A stretch of DNA of 64,000 nucleotides from Gammaproteobacteria bacterium. Its GTDB lineage: Bacteria > Pseudomonadota > Gammaproteobacteria > UBA6429 > Thiohalophilaceae. The DNA lies in the NCBI GenBank assembly GCA_016125505.1, contig WGLP01000014.1, positions 17,888 to 81,887 on the forward strand, written 5' to 3'. Below the pieces are notes generated by a model. It saw only the letters and a list, made by a program, of their open reading frames with translations. It did no database searches and had not been told where the DNA came from. Shown here piece by piece: positions 1 through 10,488 of this stretch (the first letter of the stretch is position 1; the number at the start of each line of letters is the position of its first letter). Both the position numbers and the translations under genes were made by a program.

Positions 1-268
1 AGATACCGAGGACGGGCACACCGAGATCGAAAACAATTTTGGATGCGCGCGGCGTTTCCGCCATGGTCACCGATTCCGGTCCGCCGGAGAGAATAATGCC
101 CTTGGGTGCGAAATCGCGAATCGCCTGCTCATCCATGTCGTAAGGATAGAGTTCGCAATAAACGCCGATTTCGCGAACACGACGGGCAATGAGCTGGGTG
201 TATTGCGAACCGAAGTCGAGAATCAGAATACGATCGGCATGAATATTGGGGTGCTGTGCAGCGTTCAC
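1..268 (-). CDS. guaA: GMP synthase (glutamine-hydrolysing), N-terminal part
   Basis: Converts XMP to GMP with glutamine as the nitrogen donor. Only the first 89 or so residues lie in the window; the gene runs off the left edge. The translation shows the start of the class I glutamine amidotransferase domain: [19 protein letters not shown], then [17 protein letters not shown], as in bacterial GuaA. The start is a GTG at 268, the only in-frame start codon between the guaB stop (274-276) and the conserved ILDFGSQ block. It lies five bases after guaB, so the two genes form the usual guaBA operon of guanine nucleotide synthesis. Confidence 0.93.
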   Translation of the reverse strand, partial: MNAAQHPNIHADRILILDFGSQYTQLIARRVREIGVYCELYPYDMDEQAIRDFAPKGIILSGGPESVTMAETPRASKIVFDLGVPVLGI

Positions 269-273
269 ACTGT

Positions 274-1911
<1,638 letters not shown>

Positions 1912-1988
1912 TTACGAAATATGACCGATAATGACATACCCACGTTGATCGTTCGTCATACTTTACGTACCAAGAACTGGAGGAGCAC

Positions 1989-2315
1989 ATGAAAAAATTT
2001 ATTCCTTTTGCTGTTGCAGCGGGTCTAGCACTGGGTGGTTGTGCAAGCAGCGGCGGAATGTCGGGTGAAAGCAGCGCTATGGCGACAGAGGCCCAGGCCA
2101 CCGCCGCGATTGCCGCAGCACAAAACGAATTAAAAATGGCAACGGCTGCAAACAATGTCTGGCGTGATACCGGCAAAGACCTTGAGAAGGCAGAGAAAGC
2201 GGCAAAAGAAGGCAAGTATGATGAAGCCGTTAAACTGGCGAACGCGGCTAAAGACCAGGCTGCACTTGCTGTCCAGCAGGCGGCCGAACAAAAAGACGCT
2301 GGCCCGCGTTACTAA
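1989..2315 (+). CDS. Small lipoprotein, probable SoxXA-binding protein (SoxK-like)
   Basis: A 108-residue exported protein with a lipoprotein signal: MKKFIPFAVAAGLALGGC, with the lipidated Cys at 18. The mature part is Ala/Lys-rich and helical, with a core WRDTGKDLEKAEKAAKEGKY followed by DEAVKLANAAKDQA. The WRDTGK motif, the length and the helical repeat resemble proteins annotated as SoxXA-binding protein (SAXB/SoxK), which associates with the SoxXA cytochrome of thiosulfate oxidation; this match is from memory. A strong ribosome site GGAGGA precedes the ATG, and a clear terminator follows at 2337-2371, so the gene is monocistronic. soxX and soxY lie some 61 kb away at the other end of the window. 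The lipoprotein assignment is firm; the Sox role is inferred. Confidence 0.65.
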   Translation: MKKFIPFAVAAGLALGGCASSGGMSGESSAMATEAQATAAIAAAQNELKMATAANNVWRDTGKDLEKAEKAAKEGKYDEAVKLANAAKDQAALAVQQAAEQKDAGPRY

Positions 2316-2336
2316 GCTATACATTGATCTCCAAAT

Positions 2337-2371
2337 AAAAAGGCCGGTAGTTTTACCGGCCTTTTTATTTT
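2337..2371 (+). terminator. Rho-independent terminator of the small lipoprotein gene
   Basis: A perfect 13-bp stem (2337-2349 with 2354-2366) with a four-base loop, core GGCCGGTA/TACCGGCC, followed by a T-rich tail to 2371. It lies 22 bases after the lipoprotein stop and before xseA. Confidence 0.88.
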
Positions 2372-2421
2372 CCGCTCCGAAAAGATGAACTCTAAACGGA
2401 CTGCCGTTATCATGACACACG

Positions 2422-3792
2422 ATGCAGACACCAAATGAATCCCAACACCTTGCCCCACAGCGCGACGTTTATTCTGTCACTCGCCTGAACCGGGAGGCAC
2501 GCAGCCTGCTCGAAGGCAGCTTTCCCCTGCTCTGGGTCGAAGGCGAAATTTCCAATTTCTCGCGACCAGGCTCCGGGCACTGGTACTTTACCCTGAAAGA
2601 CGAGGCGGCCCAGGTACGCTGCGCCATGTTCCGCAATCGCAATATGCTGCTCCGCTTCCAGCCGGAAAATGGCATGCAGGTCCTCCTGCGTGCGCGCATC
2701 AGCCTGTACGAAGCGCGCGGCGAATACCAGATCATTGCCGAGCACATGGAAGAAGCAGGTGACGGCGCCCTGCGCCGCGCCTTCGAGATACTCAAACAGC
2801 GATTGCAAGCCGAGGGCCTGTTCAATAGCGAACACAAAAAACCCTTACCGCCGTTTCCCGGACAAATCGGCGTCATCACCTCGCCGACCGGTGCAGCCAT
2901 TCGCGACATCCTCACCACGATGAAACGCCGTTTCCCGGGAACACCGGTCATTGTCTACCCCGTGGCGGTGCAAGGTGCAGGCAGTGCGGAACAAATCGCA
3001 AAGATGATCAACATTGCAGGAGAGCGTAATGAATGCGATGTGTTGATCCTCGCACGCGGGGGTGGTTCGCTGGAAGACTTGTGGTCGTTCAACGAAGAGA
3101 TTGTTGCCCGTGCAATTTATGCCTGTCCTTTGCCCATCGTGACCGGTATCGGACATGAGATCGATTTCACCATTGCCGATTTCGTCGCTGATCAACGCGC
3201 ACCGACGCCGACTGCGGCAGCTGAACTGATTACACCAAATCAATACGAATTACATAAACGCATCGAGCAGTTGACTGCACGCATGCAACATCTGCTGCAA
3301 GTTCAACTACAACGTGCAAGGGAACGCCTGCACTGGTTGAGCCGGCATATCCAGCATCCCGGACGTCGCGTGCAGGACTGGTCGCAGCGCCTGGACGAAA
3401 CCCAATTACGTCTGAATAATGCCCTCTCACACCAGCTACGGCACAGTCTTTCCAAAGTCACGCATCTACAGACACGACTCCAGGCCCGCAATCCCGCCAC
3501 ACGTTTACTGACTTACCAATCGCAGCTCACCTTTTTGCAACAACGCGGCGCCAGCGCGATTACCCGCTATATGGAACGTAAGTCGCAAACCCTGGTCAAT
3601 CTCGTACATGCGCTGGATACGATCAGCCCATTGGCAACATTGCAACGCGGCTATGCCATTGTCACGCGCACGGATAATCAACAGATTTTACGCAATGCCG
3701 CGCAAGTTGCCCCGGGTGATAAAATTCAGGCCCAACTTGCACAAGGGAAACTACATTGTAAAGTGGAAAGTATAGAGAATGATTCGAACTAG
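2422..3792 (+). CDS. xseA: Exodeoxyribonuclease VII large subunit
   Basis: Catalytic subunit of exonuclease VII, which degrades single-stranded DNA to short oligonucleotides together with several XseB subunits. The 456-residue protein has the N-terminal OB fold (YSVTRLNREARSLLE, WVEGEISNFSRPGSGHWYFTLKD), then the core with IGVITSPTGAAIRDI, LARGGGSLEDLWSFNEE and VTGIGHEIDFTIADFVAD. A coiled-coil stretch rich in Gln, Arg and Leu (about 270-400) follows, then the conserved DTISPLATLQRGYAIV near the C-terminus. The small subunit gene xseB is 37 kb away (40954). The last 14 bases overlap the start of the downstream M23 peptidase gene, so the two are probably cotranscribed. Confidence 0.97.
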   Translation: MQTPNESQHLAPQRDVYSVTRLNREARSLLEGSFPLLWVEGEISNFSRPGSGHWYFTLKDEAAQVRCAMFRNRNMLLRFQPENGMQVLLRARISLYEARGEYQIIAEHMEEAGDGALRRAFEILKQRLQAEGLFNSEHKKPLPPFPGQIGVITSPTGAAIRDILTTMKRRFPGTPVIVYPVAVQGAGSAEQIAKMINIAGERNECDVLILARGGGSLEDLWSFNEEIVARAIYACPLPIVTGIGHEIDFTIADFVADQRAPTPTAAAELITPNQYELHKRIEQLTARMQHLLQVQLQRARERLHWLSRHIQHPGRRVQDWSQRLDETQLRLNNALSHQLRHSLSKVTHLQTRLQARNPATRLLTYQSQLTFLQQRGASAITRYMERKSQTLVNLVHALDTISPLATLQRGYAIVTRTDNQQILRNAAQVAPGDKIQAQLAQGKLHCKVESIENDSN

Positions 3793-4600
3793 CCTTATTA
3801 CGCTGGCCTTCTTCGCCTTCCTGGGAAGTGTCCAGGCAATAACACTGCCCGAGAGCGCCCCCGTTCCCGGCGGGGTTGCCGTCATCAAACTCGATGTCGA
3901 CGAGAAACCGGTTAAGGCCTATTTTGAAAAGCACCGCGTGATGGTGCTGCAACAGGGACAAGACTGGTATGCCATCGTCGGCCTGCCGCTGAGTCTCAAG
4001 CCCGGCAAATACACACTGAGTTACACGACAAGGCAACAACAACAGCGTCATGATTTCTCCGTTGTCGACAAGGAATACGCAACCCAGCGTCTTACGCTCA
4101 AGAACAAACGCATGGTCAATCCTACGCCCAAGGACCTCGTGCGTATCGGTAAGGAAAGTAAAATTATTCACCGGGCACTTGCCACCTGGCGCGCCACGCC
4201 TGATGTGAATCTGAATTTTGAAATGCCGGTGGAAGGGATTATCAGCAGTCCCTACGGCTTGCGCCGTATCTTCAACGGCGAACCGCGTAATCCTCATAGT
4301 GGCCTGGATATCGCCGCTGCCGTCGGCACGCCGATTCATGCACCCTCAGGGGGAGTCGTGCTGGCGACGGGCGATTACTTCTTCAATGGCAACACGATCT
4401 TGCTGGACCACGGACAGGGACTCGTGACGATGTATTGCCACATGAGCAAGATCGAGGTCAAACCCGGACAACACGTCGCGCAAGGTCAGGTGATCGGCCT
4501 GGTCGGCAGAACCGGCCGCGTGACCGGTCCGCACCTGCACTGGGGTGTCAGCCTCAACAACACCATGGTGGAACCGCATCTGTTTTTGCATCAGCCGTAA
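3779..4600 (+). CDS. Exported M23 family metallopeptidase (LytM domain)
   Basis: A 273-residue periplasmic peptidoglycan endopeptidase or LytM-type factor. Residues 1-20 form a signal peptide ending SVQA. The C-terminal domain (about 148-270) carries the M23 zinc signature: H173-x3-D177 in NPHSGLDIAA, H221 in MYCHMSK, and HLH 252-254 in GPHLHWGVS. All catalytic residues are present, so it is predicted to be an active enzyme rather than a degenerate activator. The N-terminal region (25-105) resembles the domain often fused to such peptidases. It starts inside the end of xseA, an arrangement seen in other gammaproteobacteria, which suggests translational coupling. Confidence 0.92.
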   Translation: MIRTSLITLAFFAFLGSVQAITLPESAPVPGGVAVIKLDVDEKPVKAYFEKHRVMVLQQGQDWYAIVGLPLSLKPGKYTLSYTTRQQQQRHDFSVVDKEYATQRLTLKNKRMVNPTPKDLVRIGKESKIIHRALATWRATPDVNLNFEMPVEGIISSPYGLRRIFNGEPRNPHSGLDIAAAVGTPIHAPSGGVVLATGDYFFNGNTILLDHGQGLVTMYCHMSKIEVKPGQHVAQGQVIGLVGRTGRVTGPHLHWGVSLNNTMVEPHLFLHQP

Positions 4601-4811
4601 TACTGTCGTCGACAATACCGGAATCGTTTTTAAATCCGGGTGCCTAACCCGAGAAGGCTGCATGTACGTTTAGCCTGAGACACACTCTATTTTGTCTGAA
4701 TCGATGACGTCCTGCCCCTGCACCCAATTCGAACTACGCCGTGCCCTGCCCCGGGAGACACGCGCGGAGCGGCTTTGCATTATCGAGAAAATCGCGTACG
4801 CTTGGCCGGCC

Positions 4812-5381
4812 ATGCATGACGTAATCAGCGACGAAAATCTGATGTTGCAATATCAGGGCGGCGATCCGCGGGCCTTTGAAACGCTATACACGCGCTATCG
4901 CCTGCCGCTGTTTCGTTACCTGCAGCACCAATGCGGCAATGCCGCTATCGCCGAAGAGTTATTCCAGGACATCTGGCTGAATCTGGTCCGTACCCGCGAA
5001 CGCTATCAGGTCAGCGCCAGCTTCAAGACCTTCATATATCACCTCGCGCATAACCGGCTCATCGATCATTATCGCAAGCAGAAACACGGCGTCCCGGCGT
5101 CTTACGATGAACACGAGGAATTGCTGAATTTGCCACAAAGCGCTGATCCGGTTTCCGCCGAGCGCAAGGTCCATGGTCAACAACAACTCGCGCGTCTGCT
5201 GGACGCCATCGCCGCCTTGCCTGATGCACAAAGAGAGGCCTTTTTATTAAAGGAAAATACCGGTTTGAGCGTGGAACAGATTGCGGAAGTGACTGGCGTT
5301 AACGCGGAAACCGCCAAGAGCCGGATTCGTTACGCACTGAATAAACTGCGCACTGCTATCGAGCTGGATGACCATGACTGA
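4812..5381 (+). CDS. ECF-type RNA polymerase sigma factor
   Basis: A 189-residue sigma factor of the extracytoplasmic-function class. Region 2 is in residues about 15-90 (GGDPRAFETLYTRYRLPLF, EELFQDIWLNLVRTRERY, FIYHLAHNRLIDHYRKQK). Region 4 is in about 120-180 (ALPDAQREAFLLKE, LSVEQIAEVTGVNAETAKSR, IRYALNKLR). The frame is open back to 4692, but the preceding 40 residues have no counterpart in the family, so the ATG at 4812 is preferred; neither start has a clear ribosome site. The stop codon overlaps the next gene by 14 bases. That gene encodes a single-pass membrane protein, the usual partner arrangement for an anti-sigma factor. The regulon cannot be told from the sequence. Confidence 0.9.
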   Translation: MHDVISDENLMLQYQGGDPRAFETLYTRYRLPLFRYLQHQCGNAAIAEELFQDIWLNLVRTRERYQVSASFKTFIYHLAHNRLIDHYRKQKHGVPASYDEHEELLNLPQSADPVSAERKVHGQQQLARLLDAIAALPDAQREAFLLKENTGLSVEQIAEVTGVNAETAKSRIRYALNKLRTAIELDDHD

Positions 5382-5844
5382 GCAAAATGACAAGGACCTG
5401 AACGGTAAGTCTTCGCTGTCGGATCTATACCAGCAGCTCACCGCTGACGAACCCGGCAAACAGGTGGATGCGGCGATCCTGCAGGCCGCCCGCCGCGCAG
5501 TCCAGCCCGAACCCCGGCGCCGCCATTGGACCTTACCCGCCGCCATCGCGGCGATCCTGATCATTGGCGTCTCACTGATCTGGTGGCAACACGCCAATAC
5601 ACCCATGGTCGTGAATACCACGGACTCGGCTGCACCTGCCGCAGAACCGAATCTGCCGCAGGCAATCGATCGTCGCCTGCACGATAACCCCGCTGCTGAT
5701 GCATGGTTAACACGTATCCTGGCATTGCATCAGGCAGGCAAGACCGCACAGGCCGCCGCCCAGTTTAAAAAATTCCGTGAGACCTATCCGGTGTATAACC
5801 TGGATCAACAACGCTTTGGTGAGTTACAGCAGTACGACAAATAA
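5368..5844 (+). CDS. Single-pass membrane protein, putative anti-sigma factor
   Basis: A 158-residue protein encoded in overlap with the ECF sigma factor gene. It has a cytoplasmic N-terminal part (1-57), one transmembrane segment (about 58-74, LPAAIAAILIIGVSLIWW) and a periplasmic tail with a helical segment (LTRILALHQAGKTAQAAAQFKKFRETYP) that resembles a short TPR-like hairpin. There are no cysteines, so it is not a zinc-binding anti-sigma factor of the HxxxCxxC type. The anti-sigma role rests on gene order and topology only. An alternative start two codons later (5374) is equally plausible. It converges on der with six bases between the stops. Confidence 0.75.
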   Translation: MTMTEQNDKDLNGKSSLSDLYQQLTADEPGKQVDAAILQAARRAVQPEPRRRHWTLPAAIAAILIIGVSLIWWQHANTPMVVNTTDSAAPAAEPNLPQAIDRRLHDNPAADAWLTRILALHQAGKTAQAAAQFKKFRETYPVYNLDQQRFGELQQYDK

Positions 5845-5850
5845 GTTGCT

Positions 5851-7257
5851 TCAACTCTTTTTCAAATGCCGCACCATACGTTTGCGTTTGGCCATCTGGC
5901 GCGGCGTCAGCTTGTTTTTCTTGCCCTTGAACGGATTTTCACCGGTTTTAAATTCTATACGCAGCGGCGTACCGTGCAACCGCAGATGTTCGCGAAAGGC
6001 GTTGATGAGATAGCGTCGATAACTGTCCGGCACTGAGCCGGTCTGATTACCGTGAATAATAATGATCGGTGGATTTTTTCCGCCCTGGTGCGCATAACGC
6101 AGCTTGATGCGATGGCCACGCACGAGTGGCGGCGGATTCGCATTGACCAGATCGGTCAACAGCCGTGTCAACTTTGGTGTCGGGATTTCCGTCATGGCCG
6201 CGCGGTACGCCTGCTTGATCGATGCAAACAGATCACCGACGCCACTGCCATGCAGGGCGGAGATAAAGTGCAGCCGCGCAAATGCGACAAAGGGCAGTTT
6301 GATATCCAGCTCGCGCCGGATCTTGTCTTTCTGATCGATGCTTAAACCATCCCATTTATTGATCGCCAGCACCAGCGCCCGCCCCGTCTCGATAACGAAT
6401 CCCAGCAGGCTGGCGTCCTGCTCGGTGACACCCTCCTGCCCGTCCACCAGCATGACCACGACATTGGCGTCTTCGATCGCCTGCAGGGATTTAATCACGC
6501 TGAATTTTTCAATGGCCTCGTTAATGCGGCCGCGGCGGCGCACGCCGGCGGTATCGATCAAGGTGTAGCGCTGGCCATCACGTTCGAATGGCAGGTAGAT
6601 GCTGTCGCGGGTCGTACCCGGCATATCATAGGTAATGACGCGCTCCTCGCCGAGGATACGATTGACCAGGGTGGATTTGCCGACATTGGGCCGACCGATG
6701 ATGGCAACCTTGATCCCACTGTCGGCAACCTCGTCCGCCTGTTCCGCCTCGTCTTGCGTAGCGTATGCGTGCAACAGCTCGTTCATCATGCTGGTGACAC
6801 CACGACCGTGTTCCGCCGCTACGGCATACACCTGCTCGAATCCAAGCCGGTAAAATTCGCTGAGTGCGGCATCCATATCCATGCCGTCGATTTTGTTCAC
6901 CACGAGGCTGACTTGTTTGCCTGTCTGTCGCAGCCGCTGGGCAATCTTCTGATCGTCGGGCAACAATCCATCTTTTGCATCGACGAGAAACAGGACTCGA
7001 TCGGCCTGTTCCACGGCCAGCCAGGACTGTGCCGCCATCAGGCTATCGACACCCTCCTTGTCTTCACTCAAGCCGCCGGTATCGATCACGATATATGCGC
7101 AGGGGCCGAGCTTGCCTTCGCCGAATTTGCGATCGCGCGTCAGTCCGGGTTGATCCGCCACCAGAGCCTCGCGCGAACGCGTCAGGCGATTGAATAAGGT
7201 GGACTTGCCGACGTTAGGCCGTCCCACCAGCGCCAGTACGGGTTTGAAACCACTCAT
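5851..7257 (-). CDS. der: Ribosome biogenesis GTPase Der (EngA)
   Basis: A 468-residue GTPase with two tandem G domains needed for 50S subunit maturation. Each G domain has its own P-loop: [12 protein letters not shown] near the N-terminus and [12 protein letters not shown] near residue 190. The DTGG and DTAG switch motifs and two NKxD motifs (NKID, NKWD) are present. The C-terminal KH-like domain ends in a basic tail ([14 protein letters not shown]). The start [14 protein letters not shown] at 7257 is chosen over an upstream extension because it matches the family. It is the last gene of a minus-strand run with bamB, yfgM and hisS, the standard gammaproteobacterial order. Confidence 0.97.
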   Translation of the reverse strand: MSGFKPVLALVGRPNVGKSTLFNRLTRSREALVADQPGLTRDRKFGEGKLGPCAYIVIDTGGLSEDKEGVDSLMAAQSWLAVEQADRVLFLVDAKDGLLPDDQKIAQRLRQTGKQVSLVVNKIDGMDMDAALSEFYRLGFEQVYAVAAEHGRGVTSMMNELLHAYATQDEAEQADEVADSGIKVAIIGRPNVGKSTLVNRILGEERVITYDMPGTTRDSIYLPFERDGQRYTLIDTAGVRRRGRINEAIEKFSVIKSLQAIEDANVVVMLVDGQEGVTEQDASLLGFVIETGRALVLAINKWDGLSIDQKDKIRRELDIKLPFVAFARLHFISALHGSGVGDLFASIKQAYRAAMTEIPTPKLTRLLTDLVNANPPPLVRGHRIKLRYAHQGGKNPPIIIIHGNQTGSVPDSYRRYLINAFREHLRLHGTPLRIEFKTGENPFKGKKNKLTPRQMAKRKRMVRHLKKS

Positions 7258-7304
7258 GCCAGTCAACCTGTCAGTACAATCAAGACCAATGCACGTTATG
7301 TGCA

Positions 7305-8507
7305 TCAGGGATAATGGACATCAAACGCTTCGGTATGGCCATAGCGGCCCATGACAATGACGGTCCTGTCATCCACCAATGGCGCGGCGAGAACATTGTT
7401 GAGTTTGGGAAATAACAAATCACCTGTCTCGTCCAGATCGGGATTCGTGTAGTCGTAGGTATTCAGGCGTAACCGCGCCACGATCTTTCCGTTGTCACGG
7501 CGCAACCAGTGTACGAAACCGTCAAAATCCGCAACGACAACATATTGATCCTGCAAGCGGGGCGTCGTCAAACTGCGCCGTAATAAATCGTCCTGCTTCC
7601 AGATGGTCGCACCATTGAAACGGTCCAGTGCCCAGACCCGGCTTTGACTGTCCACCAGGTAAATACGATAGGCATCCACTGCCATGCCACTGTAAGAATC
7701 GATGTCACGCGACCACATGATGCGACCGGAACCCAACTGCACGGCGGCAATACGCCCCTGATAACTGACGGTATACACCATGTCATCGACGACAACCGGA
7801 GTGGCATCGATATCAACCATGCGCTCAAGGTCGGTTCGCCCGCGCGGTATTGAGATGGCCGTTGTCCAGAGCAGTTTTCCCGATTCCAGATTGATTGCCA
7901 GCAAGCGTCCGTTATCGAATCCACTCAGCACAATATCGCCCGCAATGACCGGCGCACTGGTCCCACGCAGGCTCAGGGCCGGTGTGGTTTGCTCCAGTGA
8001 CCAGACCTGCTTTCCGTCATCACGTTTCAAGGCATACAACATGCCATTGACACAGCGTACGATCACTAAATCCTTGGCGACTTTGGGCGGTGCCAGCACT
8101 TCACTGCTGACCTCGGCATGCCACGCGACGCTGCCATCTTTTTCATGCAAGGCGAACACGTCGCCATGGCTGCTGCCCAAAAACAGGAGGTCATCGTTCA
8201 GGGTCAATGCTGTTGCCACCGGCACGGATAATTTTACCTGCCAACGAACGCTGCTATCTTTTACATTGTATGCCGTCACCTGGCCTTCATGGTCGGTGAC
8301 GTACAACACGCCGTTGTCCAGCACGGGTGCCAGTTTAAGATAATTCTCGCCGGCACCTTCACCCAGGTCCGTCTGCCAGAGACGTTTTATATGAAATGCA
8401 TTTTCAACAGGCGTGAGCGTGACTGGTGGCAGTACCGGCGAAGGCGATGTACTGCAACCGGCAAGGTACAGCGCGACAAGGATCAGGAGTGGTCTCGCGA
8501 ATTTCAT
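7305..8507 (-). CDS. bamB: Outer membrane assembly lipoprotein BamB
   Basis: Scaffold lipoprotein of the BAM complex that folds beta-barrel proteins into the outer membrane. The 400-residue protein starts with a lipobox (LYLAGC, Cys 18). It then has PQQ-type beta-propeller repeats, seen as recurrent units such as [49 protein letters not shown] and [23 protein letters not shown]. The start overlaps the yfgM stop by four bases, indicating translational coupling. The position between yfgM and der is the conserved one. Confidence 0.96.
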   Translation of the reverse strand: MKFARPLLILVALYLAGCSTSPSPVLPPVTLTPVENAFHIKRLWQTDLGEGAGENYLKLAPVLDNGVLYVTDHEGQVTAYNVKDSSVRWQVKLSVPVATALTLNDDLLFLGSSHGDVFALHEKDGSVAWHAEVSSEVLAPPKVAKDLVIVRCVNGMLYALKRDDGKQVWSLEQTTPALSLRGTSAPVIAGDIVLSGFDNGRLLAINLESGKLLWTTAISIPRGRTDLERMVDIDATPVVVDDMVYTVSYQGRIAAVQLGSGRIMWSRDIDSYSGMAVDAYRIYLVDSQSRVWALDRFNGATIWKQDDLLRRSLTTPRLQDQYVVVADFDGFVHWLRRDNGKIVARLRLNTYDYTNPDLDETGDLLFPKLNNVLAAPLVDDRTVIVMGRYGHTEAFDVHYP

Positions 8508-9157
8508 TTTTTATTTTCTTGCAGCGATGGTGTCGCCATGTCATCCAGTTTCATTTCAACAAACTCACGTTCCTTGCCACTGAGGGTGGGGTCCGTCAAT
8601 GCCAATTGGTATGCCTCGCGTGCCTGCTCCAGCTTACCCTGTTTGCGCAGGATATCCCCGCGCACCAGTGCAAATCTCGGATCGAAGGTCGGGTCTTTTG
8701 CCTGATCCAGCACTGCCAGTGCCTCAGTCAACTTATCTTGCGCCAGCAGCACTTCCGCCAAACGCTGCCGTGCAATAAGACCAATGGTTTTGTGACCGGG
8801 ATTTTCCATGGCCCAACGCACGTGTGTTGCTGCCGCATCGAGTTTATTTGCCTCGACCTCCTGTTTGGCCATCTGTAACGCTGTCAGCGCTGCGTAAGAG
8901 GTCCCTTTATAGTCGTCCAACATCCCCTGCGCCAGCTTGTCGGTATCTGCAGTGTCTTTCTTGTTTAACGCCGCAGTAAACTGGTTATACGCATCCGATG
9001 CCTTGATTGCGCGTGACTTCTGGTAATTCATCCAGGTATGCACGCCAATAACGGCCGCCAGCCCCACGACAATCCCGATGACGACTGCCGTGCCATTCTC
9101 CTTCCACCATTTTTTGATCGCTTCGACCTGTTCTTCTTCCGTCAAATGTTCTGCCAT
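8504..9157 (-). CDS. yfgM: YfgM-like ancillary SecYEG translocon subunit (TPR)
   Basis: A 217-residue inner-membrane protein. The short N-terminal part MAEHLTEEEQVEAIKKWWKE is the family signature. It is followed by one transmembrane helix (about 24-43) and a periplasmic region of TPR-like repeats (for example LIARQRLAEVLLAQDKLTEALAVL and FALVRGDILRKQGKLEQAREAY). In E. coli the homologue associates with SecYEG and PpiD and helps periplasmic folding. It sits between hisS (17 bases upstream) and bamB (four-base overlap), as in other gammaproteobacteria. Confidence 0.93.
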   Translation of the reverse strand: MAEHLTEEEQVEAIKKWWKENGTAVVIGIVVGLAAVIGVHTWMNYQKSRAIKASDAYNQFTAALNKKDTADTDKLAQGMLDDYKGTSYAALTALQMAKQEVEANKLDAAATHVRWAMENPGHKTIGLIARQRLAEVLLAQDKLTEALAVLDQAKDPTFDPRFALVRGDILRKQGKLEQAREAYQLALTDPTLSGKEREFVEMKLDDMATPSLQENKK

Positions 9158-9174
9158 GCCAGTTCCAGCCTGTT

Positions 9175-10455
9175 CTAGTTAGAATGAATGTATTTGCTCA
9201 GCCATTGTGTCAGCTGATCCTGCGCCACGGTTTCCTGATGCTGCTCGGTACGCAGGGGCTTAATCGCCACCGTTTGCGCCTGCAGCTCATCATCACCCAG
9301 GATCAACGCCAGTTGCGCGCCGCTGCGGTCTGCCCGCTTGAACTGGCTTTTCAGACTGCCACCACCGGTATGCATTACCAGGCGCAAACCCGGGATATTG
9401 TCGCGCAATTCCTCGCTGAGCCGGAAGCCAGTCCGCACTGCCTCCGAACCCACCACGATAAAATAAGCATGCGGCGGTTGTGCAGCCTGTGCGACTCGCG
9501 CATCGTCGAGCAAGGCAATGAGACGCTCCAGTCCGAGCGCAAAACCGACCGCAGTGGTCGCGCGTCCACCCAACTGCGCCACCAGTCCATCATAACGCCC
9601 ACCGGCGCAGACGGTGCCCTGCGCACCCAGTTGATCCGTCGTCCATTCGAAGACGGTGCGATTGTAATAATCCAGTCCCCGCACCAGTCGTGGATTGATC
9701 ACGTACTCGATCCCCAGATCGTCAAGCATGGTGCACAATCCGGCGAAATGCTCCTGGGAGGATTCATCAAGATGTTCGCTGAGCCTGGGCGCGGCCTCGA
9801 TCAGGTCCTGCATGTCCGGATTCTTGCTATCAAGGATACGCAGTGGATTGCTATGCAATCGCCGTTGGCTGTCTTCGTCAAGATGTTCACTGTGCTGACC
9901 GAAGTATTTCACCAGGATATCACGGTAGGCTGCGCGCGCCTCGTTCGAACCGAGCGAATTCATCTCCAGCTTCACCTTGTGCTCGAGCGCCAGCTCGCGC
10001 CAGTAGCGCGCCGTCATGGCAATGATTTCCGCGTCGATATCCGGCCCGTCCAGCCCGAACACCTCCACGCCCAGTTGGTGAAACTGACGGTAACGTCCCT
10101 TTTGTGGACGCTCATGGCGAAACATCGGACCGCCGTACCAGAGCTTCTGGATCTGGTTGTGCAGGAGACCGTTCTGAATCGCGGCGCGCACACAACTGGC
10201 AGTACCTTCCGGCCGCAGACTCAAACTGTCACCATTGCGATCGACAAAGGTGTACATCTCCTTTTCAACGATATCAGTGACTTCACCAATCGAACGCTTG
10301 AACAGATCGGTCATCTCGACCAGCGGCATACGGATTTCATCGTAACCATATGCCCGCATCAGCTGGCGGAAGGCACCTTCGACAATCTGCCAACGCGGAG
10401 TTTCCTCCGGCAGGATATCGTTCATGCCACGGATTGCTTGGATGGATTTGGACAC
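9175..10455 (-). CDS. hisS: Histidyl-tRNA synthetase
   Basis: Class II aminoacyl-tRNA synthetase charging tRNA-His. At 426 residues it has the usual length. It begins [18 protein letters not shown], has motif 2 ([20 protein letters not shown]), the histidine-specific motif [15 protein letters not shown], motif 3 ([15 protein letters not shown]), and a C-terminal anticodon-binding domain. It lies between rodZ and yfgM. In many relatives ispG sits between rodZ and hisS; here it does not, and the gap is only 33 bases. Confidence 0.97.
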   Translation of the reverse strand: MSKSIQAIRGMNDILPEETPRWQIVEGAFRQLMRAYGYDEIRMPLVEMTDLFKRSIGEVTDIVEKEMYTFVDRNGDSLSLRPEGTASCVRAAIQNGLLHNQIQKLWYGGPMFRHERPQKGRYRQFHQLGVEVFGLDGPDIDAEIIAMTARYWRELALEHKVKLEMNSLGSNEARAAYRDILVKYFGQHSEHLDEDSQRRLHSNPLRILDSKNPDMQDLIEAAPRLSEHLDESSQEHFAGLCTMLDDLGIEYVINPRLVRGLDYYNRTVFEWTTDQLGAQGTVCAGGRYDGLVAQLGGRATTAVGFALGLERLIALLDDARVAQAAQPPHAYFIVVGSEAVRTGFRLSEELRDNIPGLRLVMHTGGGSLKSQFKRADRSGAQLALILGDDELQAQTVAIKPLRTEQHQETVAQDQLTQWLSKYIHSN

Positions 10456-10488
10456 GGTAATCGAATACTGGTTATTGAATTATCTTTA

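Noticed and set aside
3662..4339. A 225-codon minus-strand open frame
   Set aside because: Antisense to the M23 peptidase and xseA, both clearly coding on the plus strand.
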